A program made the position numbers and the translations under genes. A stretch of 25,133 nucleotides of DNA from an uncultured Eubacteriales bacterium (GTDB lineage: Bacteria > Bacillota > Clostridia > Oscillospirales > CAG-272), in the NCBI GenBank assembly GCA_934373635.1, contig CAKROZ010000016.1, positions 1 to 25,133 of the forward strand, read 5' to 3'. Below are positions 7,432 through 14,972 of the stretch, one piece after another. Each line of letters starts with the position of its first letter. The stretch's first letter is position 1. The notes beneath the pieces were generated by a model that searched no databases, was not told the DNA's origin, and saw only the letters and a list, made by a program, of their open reading frames with translations.

Positions 7432-7466
7432 ATAATTCATAATTCATAATTCATAATTCTTAATTA
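7432..7466. repeat. AT-rich repeat copy 2 (AATTATGAATT family)
   Basis: Four ATAATTC units ending in TTAATTA. Read on the minus strand it starts with the TAA stop codon of the DUF3810 gene and then continues TTAAGAATTATGAATT. Copy 1 at 4869-4901 shows the same linkage to a stop codon in the opposite orientation. Confidence 0.7.
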
Positions 7467-8552
7467 CCCTTCTTTCGCGCCGTCCTCACGGTAGTAGGCG
7501 ACGGCGAGATCGACGACGAGTCCGTAGCTGACCGAGCCCTGCGTCCCGTTCCATTGCAGGTAGGCATCGTTGATGCTCGTGGACACCGAGCCTATCACCG
7601 TGCCCTGATACTTTTTGTAGGTCTTCGAATATGCGGCGTTTTCCGCACGGATGCGTCCGTCTGTTTCGGCAAGCAACGCCTTGCAGGTCGCGGGATCGGC
7701 GCGATAGAGTGCCGCCCAGAGGTACTCGTACATGTTCACGTATCCGCTGTAACGGATATAGGCATCTTCCGAACGGACACAGACGAGAAAGGCAACAAAA
7801 TTCGCCTCGTTTTCCCTTGCGATTCCCCGTTGATGTGCAAATTCATGCGCTACGGTAAACGGGAGACAATAATCGGGGAAGCACATATTGAGGTTCGACT
7901 CCCCCGTGAAGGAGGAATACACGCCGAGGATCTGCGCGTAAGACATGAGATCGCTCGCCATCACGGGCTTTCCTCTGCTCTCAAAAGAGGTAAAAATCGG
8001 ATATTCTTCAAGAAAGGTGTCATAGGCACGCACGATTTTCTCACTCAATACGGCGAGAGAATACGGCATATGCGATTCCCCGCCCTCAAAGGGGATGCGG
8101 TCAAGAAGCACCTCTGCCTCTTCCTTGCATATCTTCGCTGTCCGGTACAGCTCTTCCTTGGTTACGGGAGTATCGGTCATGCCGAGTTTTTTGTCGAGCG
8201 TTTCGGTATGATAAGCGACTCCCATGGTGAAAATGTAAAGAAAACTTAGCGTCATGCAAAAACAGAGCAAAAAAGCGAACCATCTCTGACGCCGCCACGG
8301 ACGCCTGACGCTACGGACGACCCATACGACAAAGAGGACGATCCAGAGCGGGATCAGAAAGAGAAGAACCTCTGCAAGAGAGAACGGGATCCACGAGGTG
8401 AGGGTGGCAAGCGTCCTCCGCACGCCCTGTGCGACGGTAGAATTCAACACGTCCGCAATCCGAGGAGACAGCCACGCGAGAGCAAAACAAAGCAGTGAGA
8501 TCACAAAGACGGCAAAGAAGAGGACGGTAACGAGCGGGAATCGTTTCCGCAT
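7464..8552 (-). CDS. DUF3810 family membrane protein with HExxH motif
   Basis: A 362-residue protein with three N-terminal transmembrane segments (about residues 8-30, 57-80 and 91-112) followed by an extracellular-type domain. Residues 236-240 are HEFAH, followed by QRGIARENEANF with Glu247/Glu249, a gluzincin-like zinc-metalloprotease signature that matches the DUF3810 family. Proteolytic activity of this family has not been shown as far as I know; I infer a membrane-bound metallopeptidase-like role at the cell envelope. The start is well supported by AAAGGAG 9 nt upstream. It stands alone, with a repeat array upstream and an AT-rich repeat supplying its stop codon. Confidence 0.85.
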   Translation of the reverse strand: MRKRFPLVTVLFFAVFVISLLCFALAWLSPRIADVLNSTVAQGVRRTLATLTSWIPFSLAEVLLFLIPLWIVLFVVWVVRSVRRPWRRQRWFAFLLCFCMTLSFLYIFTMGVAYHTETLDKKLGMTDTPVTKEELYRTAKICKEEAEVLLDRIPFEGGESHMPYSLAVLSEKIVRAYDTFLEEYPIFTSFESRGKPVMASDLMSYAQILGVYSSFTGESNLNMCFPDYCLPFTVAHEFAHQRGIARENEANFVAFLVCVRSEDAYIRYSGYVNMYEYLWAALYRADPATCKALLAETDGRIRAENAAYSKTYKKYQGTVIGSVSTSINDAYLQWNGTQGSVSYGLVVDLAVAYYREDGAKEG

Positions 8553-8646
8553 GGCGTTTTTCTCCTTTTCTTTCGTTTTTTCGGGTAGAATTCTTCGTTT
8601 CCGTAAATCTTAAAAATCCTCAGAAGGAGGTTCCCTTCTATGGATT

Positions 8647-8675
8647 AGTATGTCATGACGACGGAATATTATCAA
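8647..8675 (-). promoter_or_regulatory. Possible promoter of the DUF3810 gene
   Basis: On the minus strand TTGATA (8670-8675), 17-bp spacer, CATACT (8647-8652). The match is moderate. It is followed by a small AGAAGG/CCTTCT hairpin at 8622-8639 in the leader. Confidence 0.35.
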
Positions 8676-8710
8676 AATGACGGGTTCGGAGTGCCCGCTC
8701 CGTGGGAGAG

Positions 8711-8990
8711 ACAACCGACAGATTTGTGCCTGAGCACCATCCCGTGAGAGGACAACCGACAGGTTACGCCGGGCTGTCGTATCTCAATTGGGGCAACGGA
8801 CAGACTTGTGTCAGGCGGCACATTCCGTGAGAAGATAATCGGCGGACTTGTGGCGGACTGTCGTATTCCAAGCAAGGATAACCGACCGGATTGTGCCGGC
8901 TACCGCATCGCAAGCGGGGCAACGGCGGACTTGCGTCGGACTGCCGCGCCCCGCGATGCGAAGCGGGGGTATCGGCTGCGGCAGTCCGAC
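8711..8990. repeat. Degenerate tandem repeat, period 41-43 bp
   Basis: Related units start at 8711, 8752, 8793, 8835, 8878, 8919 and 8969 (spacings 41, 41, 42, 43, 41, 50). The shared core reads ACAACCGACAGATTTGTGCC, ATAACCGACCGGATTGTGCC or GCAACGGACAGACTTGTGTC. The second halves fall into two types, one ending CCGTGAGAGG and one with CTGTCGTAT. Units contain short inverted repeats (CCGAC...GTCGG). The array fills the gap between the DUF3810 gene and the ABC permease and is not convincingly coding. I do not recognise the family. Confidence 0.7.
8935..8990 (-). terminator. Compound hairpin downstream of the ABC permease
   Basis: GTCGGACTGCCGC (8935-8947) pairs perfectly with GCGGCAGTCCGAC (8978-8990), with an inner CCCCGC/GCGGGG stem (8949-8954 and 8963-8968). 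It lies about 20 bp after the permease stop. There is no clear T-run, so it may be an RNA-stabilising 3' structure rather than a standard terminator. Confidence 0.5.
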
Positions 8991-9012
8991 ATCGGGTAAT
9001 CGCAAAGGGCCG

Positions 9013-10611
9013 TTACAGCTTCTCGTATCGCTTTGCCGAAGGTCCTACGAGGATGATATACATCACGGCGGCGAGCGCGAGGAAGAGCGCCGTCACGATA
9101 CCGACGGCGAGAAGCCCCTTCGAGGCGAGGGCAAGAAGCACGACGGGGATCGAGATCAGGACAGCGAGGATCATCTGACCGAAGGTGCAGATGAACATGG
9201 CGGTCGACTGCTTAACGACCTGCGCCTCATTCACGTAATCGAATTTCGGGAAGGCGACATTCATCACCATACCGAAGAGCGCGCAGAAGAGGTTTGCCGC
9301 GGTGGGAGTGAGAAAGAGGAAGATCACGTAATACCACGCCGCGTGGGTCGTAACGGCAAAGAGGATAGCGGTCACCACCGTAAAAGGCATGGTGATGATG
9401 AGATGCGGCATCGTCTTTGCAAGCAGGACGGTCTCGGTCGAGATCGGGAGGGAGCGAAGCATGGGAAACGCCTTCCCTTCGAGCGACAGCGAGCATCCCG
9501 AAATAAAGGTACAGGTAGAAAAGAAGGTCAGGACCAAAATCCCGACAACGGGCAGGATCGTATCCGCGTTCGCATCGGGGAACATCTCTGCGAGGAGCTC
9601 CCGTACCGAATCCATGCGGATGGCAAAATACACCGAGATACCGAGCTCAAAGAGAAGCCCGATGCCGGAATTCAGCATATAGGTTGCGGAGGAGGTATAG
9701 CGCAAAAGCTCCTTTTTCACCATGGCGGTAAAGGGGCTTCCCTGCTTCGCTTTTTTCTCGCGGTAAACAGCGCGCTTCGCCTTCCCCGTTTCGGTAACGA
9801 TACGGAAATAGGAGCGCGAGATCAGATAGTAGGCAAATGCGCTGACGCCGAGGGAAACGACGAGAAGCATGAGAAAAGAGAGGGGCTTCATCAAAGCGGC
9901 GCCGCCGATAAACAGGAGGGCGGGACTCCCCCCGACGACTCCGCCTTCGGCAATCTTTTCGAGGTATTCCTCCAACCCGTTCATCAGCGAGGTGTAACCG
10001 AAGAAATAAATCACGAGGAAGACGAGGGAGATCAGGGTCGTTACGAGGCTGTTATTTTTGATCTTCTTCGCAATGCGTGCCACAAGGTAGCCGACCGCCG
10101 CCGAAAGCGACGTGGCAAGCAAGGGCAACAGCAAAAAGACGAAAAAAGCGCCGAGCATGGCGAGCGGTGAGCCACCCACGAAGAGGTAAACCACCGTTGC
10201 GGGGAAAAAGACAACGAGGAATTCCGCATAGTTATAGATCAGGATCGTCAGGACGCGAGCGAGAACGATCGCGCTCGGTCGGATGGGCATTGCGAGCAGA
10301 AGCTCGTTATCGCGACATTCGAACAGTTCACTCTTCGTCTCGAAAATGCTGAAGAGAAAGACCACCGTAAAGCTCGCGAGCATGAAGATCGCAAAATACA
10401 GTGCGTCAAGCCCTGCGGAGATCATGACGGGCGCCATGGCGATCGCCACCGTAAAGGAGAAGAAGGCGAACATCAAAGCGAGGAAGCCGTACAGGCAGAT
10501 CATAAGCGCGAGTCGTCCGCCCGACGTATTCTTCCCTTTTCCGTCCTTTCCCTTTCCGCCGAGAGAGGCGGCGAGGGCGCGCAGGCGGATGCCTATCAAT
10601 GCCTTAATCAT
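9013..10611 (-). CDS. ABC exporter permease, large membrane subunit
   Basis: A 532-residue polytopic membrane protein with roughly 12 hydrophobic segments spread along its length, starting MIKALIGIRLRALAASL. It resembles the large, single-chain permeases (putative ABC exporter family) that pair with a separate ATPase in Clostridia; the substrate cannot be deduced. The start at 10611 is chosen because its ATG overlaps the ATPase stop by 8 bp (GAAAATGATTAAG), implying translational coupling; a longer open frame upstream only shadows the ATPase gene. A cytoplasmic basic stretch (GKAKRAVYREKKAKQG) divides two membrane halves. The gene is followed by a compound hairpin. Confidence 0.85.
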   Translation of the reverse strand: MIKALIGIRLRALAASLGGKGKDGKGKNTSGGRLALMICLYGFLALMFAFFSFTVAIAMAPVMISAGLDALYFAIFMLASFTVVFLFSIFETKSELFECRDNELLLAMPIRPSAIVLARVLTILIYNYAEFLVVFFPATVVYLFVGGSPLAMLGAFFVFLLLPLLATSLSAAVGYLVARIAKKIKNNSLVTTLISLVFLVIYFFGYTSLMNGLEEYLEKIAEGGVVGGSPALLFIGGAALMKPLSFLMLLVVSLGVSAFAYYLISRSYFRIVTETGKAKRAVYREKKAKQGSPFTAMVKKELLRYTSSATYMLNSGIGLLFELGISVYFAIRMDSVRELLAEMFPDANADTILPVVGILVLTFFSTCTFISGCSLSLEGKAFPMLRSLPISTETVLLAKTMPHLIITMPFTVVTAILFAVTTHAAWYYVIFLFLTPTAANLFCALFGMVMNVAFPKFDYVNEAQVVKQSTAMFICTFGQMILAVLISIPVVLLALASKGLLAVGIVTALFLALAAVMYIILVGPSAKRYEKL

Positions 10612-11317
10612 TTTCGTCCTCCAGCTCGAGGAAGACATCTTCGAGGGAATCGTTGCCCTTGACCTCTTCCATCGTGCCCGTGACAAGGAGCTTTCCGCCC
10701 TTGATGATGGCGACCTTATCGCAGAGCTTCTCCGCCACGTCGAGGACGTGCGTCGAGAAGAAGATGGCGCCGCCCGCCTCGCAGTGCTCATGCATCATTT
10801 CCTTGAGCGTGTGCGCCGCCTTCGGGTCAAGACCGACGAAGGGTTCATCCATCAGAATGAGCTTCGGCGCATGGAGCCATGCGGCGATGATGACAAGCTT
10901 CTGCTTCATTCCGTGCGAATAGGCACTGATGGGAGTCGCGAGATCCTTTGTGATCTCGAAGAGATCGGCATACTTGCGGATCCTTTCGGCACGCGTCGCG
11001 CTGTCAACGCCGAAAATGTCGGCGATAAAGTTCAGATAGCGGATCCCCGTCAGAAAATCGTATACGTCGGGGTTATCGGGTATGTAGGCGAGTGCGCTCT
11101 TGCAGGCGAGGGGCTCGGTCTTCACGGAATGTCTGTCGATCGTGATCTCCCCCTCATCGAAGTCGATCAGTCCGACGCACGCTTTCAGCGTCGTGGTCTT
11201 TCCCGCGCCGTTGTGTCCGATGAAGCCGTAGATCTCGCCCGGAGCGATCGTGAGGGACAGGTCGTCCACCGCACGCTTTTCTCCGTATGTTTTGGTCAGA
11301 TGTTCGATTTTCAGCAT
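10604..11317 (-). CDS. ABC exporter ATP-binding protein
   Basis: A 237-residue nucleotide-binding subunit for the downstream permease. Motifs: Walker A GHNGAGKT (34-41), the signature SHGMKQK (134-140, a common variant of LSGGQ), Walker B LILMDEP (about 153-159), the D-loop GLDP and switch His190 in STHVLD. The start is set at 11317 (MLKIEHL) rather than the ATG 15 bp upstream, because the ribosome site AAGGAG lies directly between them, 6 nt before this ATG. A well-matched promoter lies upstream, so the ATPase-permease pair is its own operon. Drug, lipid or peptide export is possible; the sequence does not say which. Confidence 0.92.
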   Translation of the reverse strand: MLKIEHLTKTYGEKRAVDDLSLTIAPGEIYGFIGHNGAGKTTTLKACVGLIDFDEGEITIDRHSVKTEPLACKSALAYIPDNPDVYDFLTGIRYLNFIADIFGVDSATRAERIRKYADLFEITKDLATPISAYSHGMKQKLVIIAAWLHAPKLILMDEPFVGLDPKAAHTLKEMMHEHCEAGGAIFFSTHVLDVAEKLCDKVAIIKGGKLLVTGTMEEVKGNDSLEDVFLELEDEND

Positions 11318-11380
11318 GAGAGTCTCCTTCATAAAGAGATAGTCCGGATTTCGGAATTCTTCACCGATATTACGGTGTCA

Positions 11381-11409
11381 ATTGTAACATATACGCGCGC
11401 GTTTGTCAA
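11381..11409 (-). promoter_or_regulatory. SigA promoter of the ABC exporter operon with overlapping dyad
   Basis: On the minus strand TTGACA (11404-11409), 17 bp, TACAAT (11381-11386). The -35 is half of an inverted repeat, TTTGTCAA (11402-11409) and TTGACAAA (11414-11421) with a 4-bp gap, a plausible operator for a dimeric repressor. Confidence 0.75.
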
Positions 11410-11468
11410 TCGTTTGACAAAGTTTTTCTCATCCTTTCCGAAAATCCGTCCGACCGACGTGTTTTTAT

Positions 11469-12707
11469 TTACTTTTCGGGAGTCGCTTCGGTGGGATGTC
11501 CCTCTTTGCGGGCTGCCTCCAGATCGTATTTTCCGAGGACTTTTGCGATGATCTCCACTGCCTCGTCGATGAGCGCATGGGTGTGCGTCGCCATCAGGCT
11601 GGTGCGAAGGAGACACTCCCCGGGATTGCAGGCGGGCGGAAGGGTGGAATTTACGTAAACGCCGTTCTCGTACAGATCCTTCGCGATCGTCAGGGTGAGA
11701 TTCTCCTGATAGGTATAGATCGGAATGATGGGAACGATGTTTCCGTTGGACGGACGCATCCGAATGGCGTGCTCGGCGAGCTTTTTCCGCATATAAAGGG
11801 CATTTTTCTGCAATTTCTCGACCATTTCCGGATGCTTTTCGAGTCGGTCGAGCGCCGCCAGAGCCGCCGCGGCGTTGGCAGGGGGCATGGAGGCGGAGAA
11901 AATGAAGGGGCGGGAGGTATGACGGACAAAGTCGACCACCCTTGCGGATGCCGCCATGAAACCGCCGAGCGACGCCAAGGATTTGGAGAAGGTGCCCATC
12001 TGAATGTCCACCTGCTCCTCCAAGCCGTAATAGCTCGCGGTACCGCGTCCGCCCTCGCCCAGAACGCCGACGGCATGTGAATCGTCCACCATGACGCGCG
12101 CGCCGTATTTCTTCGCGAGACGGCAGATCTCCGGAAGGTCGGCAATATCTCCGCCCATGGAAAATACGCCGTCGGTGACGATCAGACAGCCCTTCCCCTC
12201 GGGGACGGTGGTGAGCAGGCGTTCAAGATCCTCCATGTCGTTATGCTTATAATGCACGCATTTTCCGAAGGAAAGTCTCGCGCCGTCGTACAGGCTCGCG
12301 TGATTTTCCGCGTCCATCAGGATGAAGTCGCCGAGCCCCGCAATGGAGCTGATGATGCCGAGATTGGTCTGAAAGCCTGTGGAAAACGTGACGACATCCT
12401 CCTTATGTAAAAACGCGGCGAGCCGTTTTTCCAGTTCGATATGAAGGGTCAGTGTCCCGTTCAGGAAGCGGGAGCCCGAGCAACCGGAGCCGAAGGTCTT
12501 GTACGCCTCCACGCCCGCGCGAATGACCTCTTCATCCGTCGTCAGCCCGAGATAATTGTTGGATCCCAGCATGATCCGACGCTTCCCTTCCATGATGACC
12601 TCGGTATCCTGTTTCGACTCCAATGCACGGAAATAAGGGTAAATTCCAAGCTCCCTTGCTTCGTCCGCTTTGGAGGGGAGATCACATTTCGCAAAAATAT
12701 CTTTCAT
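11469..12707 (-). CDS. PLP-dependent alpha-oxoamine synthase, serine palmitoyltransferase-like
   Basis: A 412-residue fold-type I PLP enzyme of the family that condenses an amino acid with an acyl-CoA (KBL, BioF, SPT). PLP Lys242 lies in GTFSKSLASLGGF, His136 in AENHASLYDG, and Asp208/His211 in VDDSHAVG. The N-terminal stretch YPYFRALESKQDTEVIMEG and SGSRFLNGTLTLHIELE, with YKHNDMEDLERLL, resembles bacterial serine palmitoyltransferases more than BioF or Kbl, as I recall those families. If so, it would make 3-ketosphinganine-type lipids; no reductase or other sphingolipid gene is adjacent. AAAGGA lies before the ATG. It has its own promoter with a palindrome in the leader, which suggests regulation by a repressor. 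Confidence 0.85.
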   Translation of the reverse strand: MKDIFAKCDLPSKADEARELGIYPYFRALESKQDTEVIMEGKRRIMLGSNNYLGLTTDEEVIRAGVEAYKTFGSGCSGSRFLNGTLTLHIELEKRLAAFLHKEDVVTFSTGFQTNLGIISSIAGLGDFILMDAENHASLYDGARLSFGKCVHYKHNDMEDLERLLTTVPEGKGCLIVTDGVFSMGGDIADLPEICRLAKKYGARVMVDDSHAVGVLGEGGRGTASYYGLEEQVDIQMGTFSKSLASLGGFMAASARVVDFVRHTSRPFIFSASMPPANAAAALAALDRLEKHPEMVEKLQKNALYMRKKLAEHAIRMRPSNGNIVPIIPIYTYQENLTLTIAKDLYENGVYVNSTLPPACNPGECLLRTSLMATHTHALIDEAVEIIAKVLGKYDLEAARKEGHPTEATPEK

Positions 12708-12736
12708 CGTTTTTTCCTTTCTTTACAAAGCGCTAT

Positions 12737-12758
12737 TTTTTTGACATGTGTCAAAAAA
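12737..12758. promoter_or_regulatory. Operator-like palindrome
   Basis: Arms TTTTTTGACA (12737-12746) and TGTCAAAAAA (12749-12758) around a TG centre form a perfect dyad. It lies just downstream of the predicted transcription start of the PLP enzyme gene, a classic repressor position. Confidence 0.6.
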
Positions 12759-12767
12759 CGCCCTTTT

Positions 12768-12796
12768 AGTATAACACAAATGAGTAGAATTGTCAA
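12768..12796 (-). promoter_or_regulatory. SigA promoter of the SPT-like gene
   Basis: On the minus strand TTGACA (12791-12796), 17-bp spacer, TATACT (12768-12773). The leader of about 55 nt contains the palindrome at 12737-12758. Confidence 0.8.
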
Positions 12797-12886
12797 GGAT
12801 GGAGATTGCCGCCGACTCTCGAACATACGGAATTACTTTTCCGCACTGCTTAAACATTAAAAGCTCCGAGTATCGGTAAGAAATGC

Positions 12887-12915
12887 TTGACTTTTCGCAA
12901 GTGAGCGTGTATAAT
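12887..12915 (+). promoter_or_regulatory. SigA promoter of the beta-helix gene
   Basis: TTGACT (12887-12892), 17-bp spacer, TATAAT (12910-12915). Transcription would start near 12922, which excludes the longer open frame beginning at 12883 as the true start. Confidence 0.8.
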
Positions 12916-12966
12916 GGAAACACAGGAAAAGAAAGGAGCCGCTCTTTCGCGGAAATACCACCTCTT

Positions 12967-14412
12967 ATGGAAAAGAAAACATACGTAACCTATGAAGACT
13001 TTGGCGCGGTCGGCGATGGCAAAACGGATGACATGCCCGCTATCGTTCATGCGCACGAATACGCAAACGCCCATTCCATGCCCGTGCGCGCACGCGATAA
13101 CGCCACCTATTATATCGGCGGTCAGGCACTCGTCGCCACAATCGATACCGATGTCGATTTCGGCGAGGCACATTTTATCATCGACGATGTAGAGCTTGAG
13201 GACATAACAAAACCGATTTTTCATGTCGCAAGACAGACGAACGAATTTTCACCCGTGATTTCATCCCTTAAAAAAGGGCAAAAACATATAGACTTTCCTC
13301 ACGAAGGAAATGTTTATGTCCGCGTCTACAATGACAATAAGAAAATCTATATCCGCGAGGGTGTCAACCAGGACGACGGAACAGCGCAGAATGACTGTTT
13401 TCTCGTTGACGCGGAAGGCAACATTCTAACCGACATCGACTGGGACTATGATAAAATTACACACACTGTTGCTTATTCGATCGACGAGCGTCCACTTACC
13501 GTCCGCGGCGGTATTTTCACCACAATAGCAAATCGTTGGAAGCCGGAGTATGCCTATCACAAGAGAGGATTCTTTGTTGACCGCGCACATGTTACGCTCG
13601 AGGGCATTCGTCACTATGTTACGGGGGAGGGAGAACACGGCGCCCCCTACCGCGGATTTCTCGATGCGACCGCGACCTACGACGTTACCGTGAAAGACTG
13701 CCTCCTTACTCCACATTTCACATACTGGGCTTCACTTTCTACCGGTATGTCTCCGATGGGAAGTTATGAAATCAATGCAAATGCCACAATTGGTTTTCAT
13801 ATGATTTCCGTTCGTCAAACAATCGATATCATGGATAGCCGTTATTGGGGACTCATGGGAACAAACTTCTGCAAAGATATGACACTTGAAGACTGCGTGA
13901 TTTCACGTTTTGATGCACACATGGGTGTAACGAATGTCACTGTACGTGGTTGCACCCTCGGACATATGTGCTTCCTTCTTATCGGTCATGGAAAATGCCT
14001 TGTGGAAAACACTCATGCATTCGGAGATGCACTTGTTCGTATGCGTGAAGATTACGGCTCCTTTTTTGACGGAAATTTGACTGTGAAAAACTGCACATGG
14101 AAACCGAGAAACAACCACCCGGTTATTCTCACTGCATGCAACAACGAGACGCATGACTTTGGTTATGAGTGTCGCATGCCCCATACCTTTACAATCGACG
14201 GGTTGACCATAGAAGACGAACATCTCGATAATTCGTACAAAGATATTTACATCTTGCCCGAATTCGATAGCAATTTTTCAAAGGATAAACCTTTCCCTGT
14301 CGTTCCTACAAAACGCTTAATTCTGAAAAACATCCGTACAAAGAGTGGAAAAATTCCGAAGATTACAAAAAATCCATCGCTCTATCCGAACCTTGAAGTA
14401 ATCGAAGAATAA
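12967..14412 (+). CDS. Right-handed parallel beta-helix protein (pectate-lyase-3-like)
   Basis: A 481-residue protein opening with the hallmark DFGAVGDGKTDD (residues 11-22), found at the start of pectate lyase superfamily, polygalacturonase-like and phage tailspike beta-helices. Later segments such as DVTVKDCLLTPHF, DMTLEDCVISRF, NVTVRGCTLGH and NLTVKNCTWKP look like successive helix coils. No signal peptide is seen, so it may act in the cytoplasm or not be exported by Sec. Substrate is unknown; a carbohydrate lyase, hydrolase or epimerase role is an inference. The start at 12967 is chosen because the family motif follows at once and the promoter lies just upstream. The best ribosome site (AAAGGAG, 12932-12938) is 28 nt away, separated by a CCGC/GCGG hairpin. 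Lower GC than its neighbours suggests an accessory gene. Confidence 0.8.
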   Translation: MEKKTYVTYEDFGAVGDGKTDDMPAIVHAHEYANAHSMPVRARDNATYYIGGQALVATIDTDVDFGEAHFIIDDVELEDITKPIFHVARQTNEFSPVISSLKKGQKHIDFPHEGNVYVRVYNDNKKIYIREGVNQDDGTAQNDCFLVDAEGNILTDIDWDYDKITHTVAYSIDERPLTVRGGIFTTIANRWKPEYAYHKRGFFVDRAHVTLEGIRHYVTGEGEHGAPYRGFLDATATYDVTVKDCLLTPHFTYWASLSTGMSPMGSYEINANATIGFHMISVRQTIDIMDSRYWGLMGTNFCKDMTLEDCVISRFDAHMGVTNVTVRGCTLGHMCFLLIGHGKCLVENTHAFGDALVRMREDYGSFFDGNLTVKNCTWKPRNNHPVILTACNNETHDFGYECRMPHTFTIDGLTIEDEHLDNSYKDIYILPEFDSNFSKDKPFPVVPTKRLILKNIRTKSGKIPKITKNPSLYPNLEVIEE

Positions 14413-14444
14413 GTTCTTATTTCTCGACGATTTCATTCAACCCA

Positions 14445-14726
14445 ATGCGTTTTCAAGAGAACACGGTCTGCCTGATATCGACCGGTCGAGAATTAACCGA
14501 AAGCACAAGTGCGAAAAGTGAGCGCCCTTGCGAAAATGTGCGTAAGCAATTCTCTTCACGCATCCGCATATGAATTCTGCAAATTGAAGCAATCAGAGCC
14601 ACGCGTGAAACGCGTGGTATGCACCGGTCCTTCAAGGGCTAAATGCTTGCAGAGCCTAAAGGCTCATTGAAAGAGTTCGCCAACCGCAAATACTTTCCAG
14701 GCAGCCGCTAAAGCGGCTGCCTTTTT
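14445..14726 (+). mobile_element. Possible right-end remnant of a TnpB-type (IS200/IS605) element
   Basis: A 42-codon frame (14445-14573, ...CLISTGRELTESTSAKSERP...) recalls the variable tails of TnpB proteins. It is followed by consecutive hairpins: CCACGCGT/ACGCGTGG with a GAA loop near 14600, GAGCC-TAAA-GGCTC near 14652-14665, and GGCAGCCGC-TAAA-GCGGCTGCC at 14700-14721. TnpB elements carry a structured guide RNA over the gene's 3' end, and this layout fits. There is no TnpB catalytic domain left, and the identification is by resemblance only. Confidence 0.4.
14700..14726 (+). terminator. Rho-independent terminator
   Basis: A perfect 9-bp GC-rich stem, GGCAGCCGC (14700-14708) with GCGGCTGCC (14713-14721), a TAAA loop, then TTTTT. 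It ends plus-strand transcripts from the beta-helix gene or from the structured region before it. Confidence 0.85.
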
Positions 14727-14840
14727 ATGTCTCGGCATTCTTGCTGCCCGTGAACGGGTCTATGTATTCCTTAAATGACAGTTGGTCGTTTGTTATATCT
14801 TCCTGTAGTTCGAATGTGATAAGCTATTATTGTCAGTCAT
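14725..14840 (-). pseudogene. Frameshifted 38-codon micro-ORF
   Basis: AGGAGG (14851-14856) lies 10 nt before an ATG (14840) that reads MTDNNSLSHSNY... to a near stop. Adding one base after codon 6 would continue the frame as LITFELQEDITNDQLSFKEY... to a stop at 14725, a 38-residue acidic peptide; the observed 116 bp is one short of 117. An extended -10 (TGATATAAT, 14890-14898) lies upstream. It may be a broken small gene, or a chance open stretch. I do not recognise the product. Confidence 0.35.
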
Positions 14841-14972
14841 TCTGACGATTCCTCCTGTGTGCTTTAGTTTTGGTTGACGAACCTTCTCTATTATATCACG
14901 GGAGGAATACTTGTATCTGAAGTTCTTTAATTTCACCATCTCTGGCGGTGGTTTATTTTTCGCTAAAGGCTA

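Noticed and set aside
8622..8648. AGAAGGAGG with an ATG at spacing 9 on the plus strand
   Set aside because: The frame is only ATG-GAT-TAG. The GGAGG is better explained as part of a small inverted repeat in the DUF3810 leader.
8711..8990. CRISPR-like array
   Set aside because: The units are degenerate along their whole length, with no constant repeat separated by unique spacers, and no cas gene is near.
8848..10170. 440-codon plus-strand frame opposite the ABC permease
   Set aside because: Its composition (Arg/Gly/Glu/His-rich) is that of an antisense shadow of a membrane protein gene, and the minus-strand permease is clearly real.
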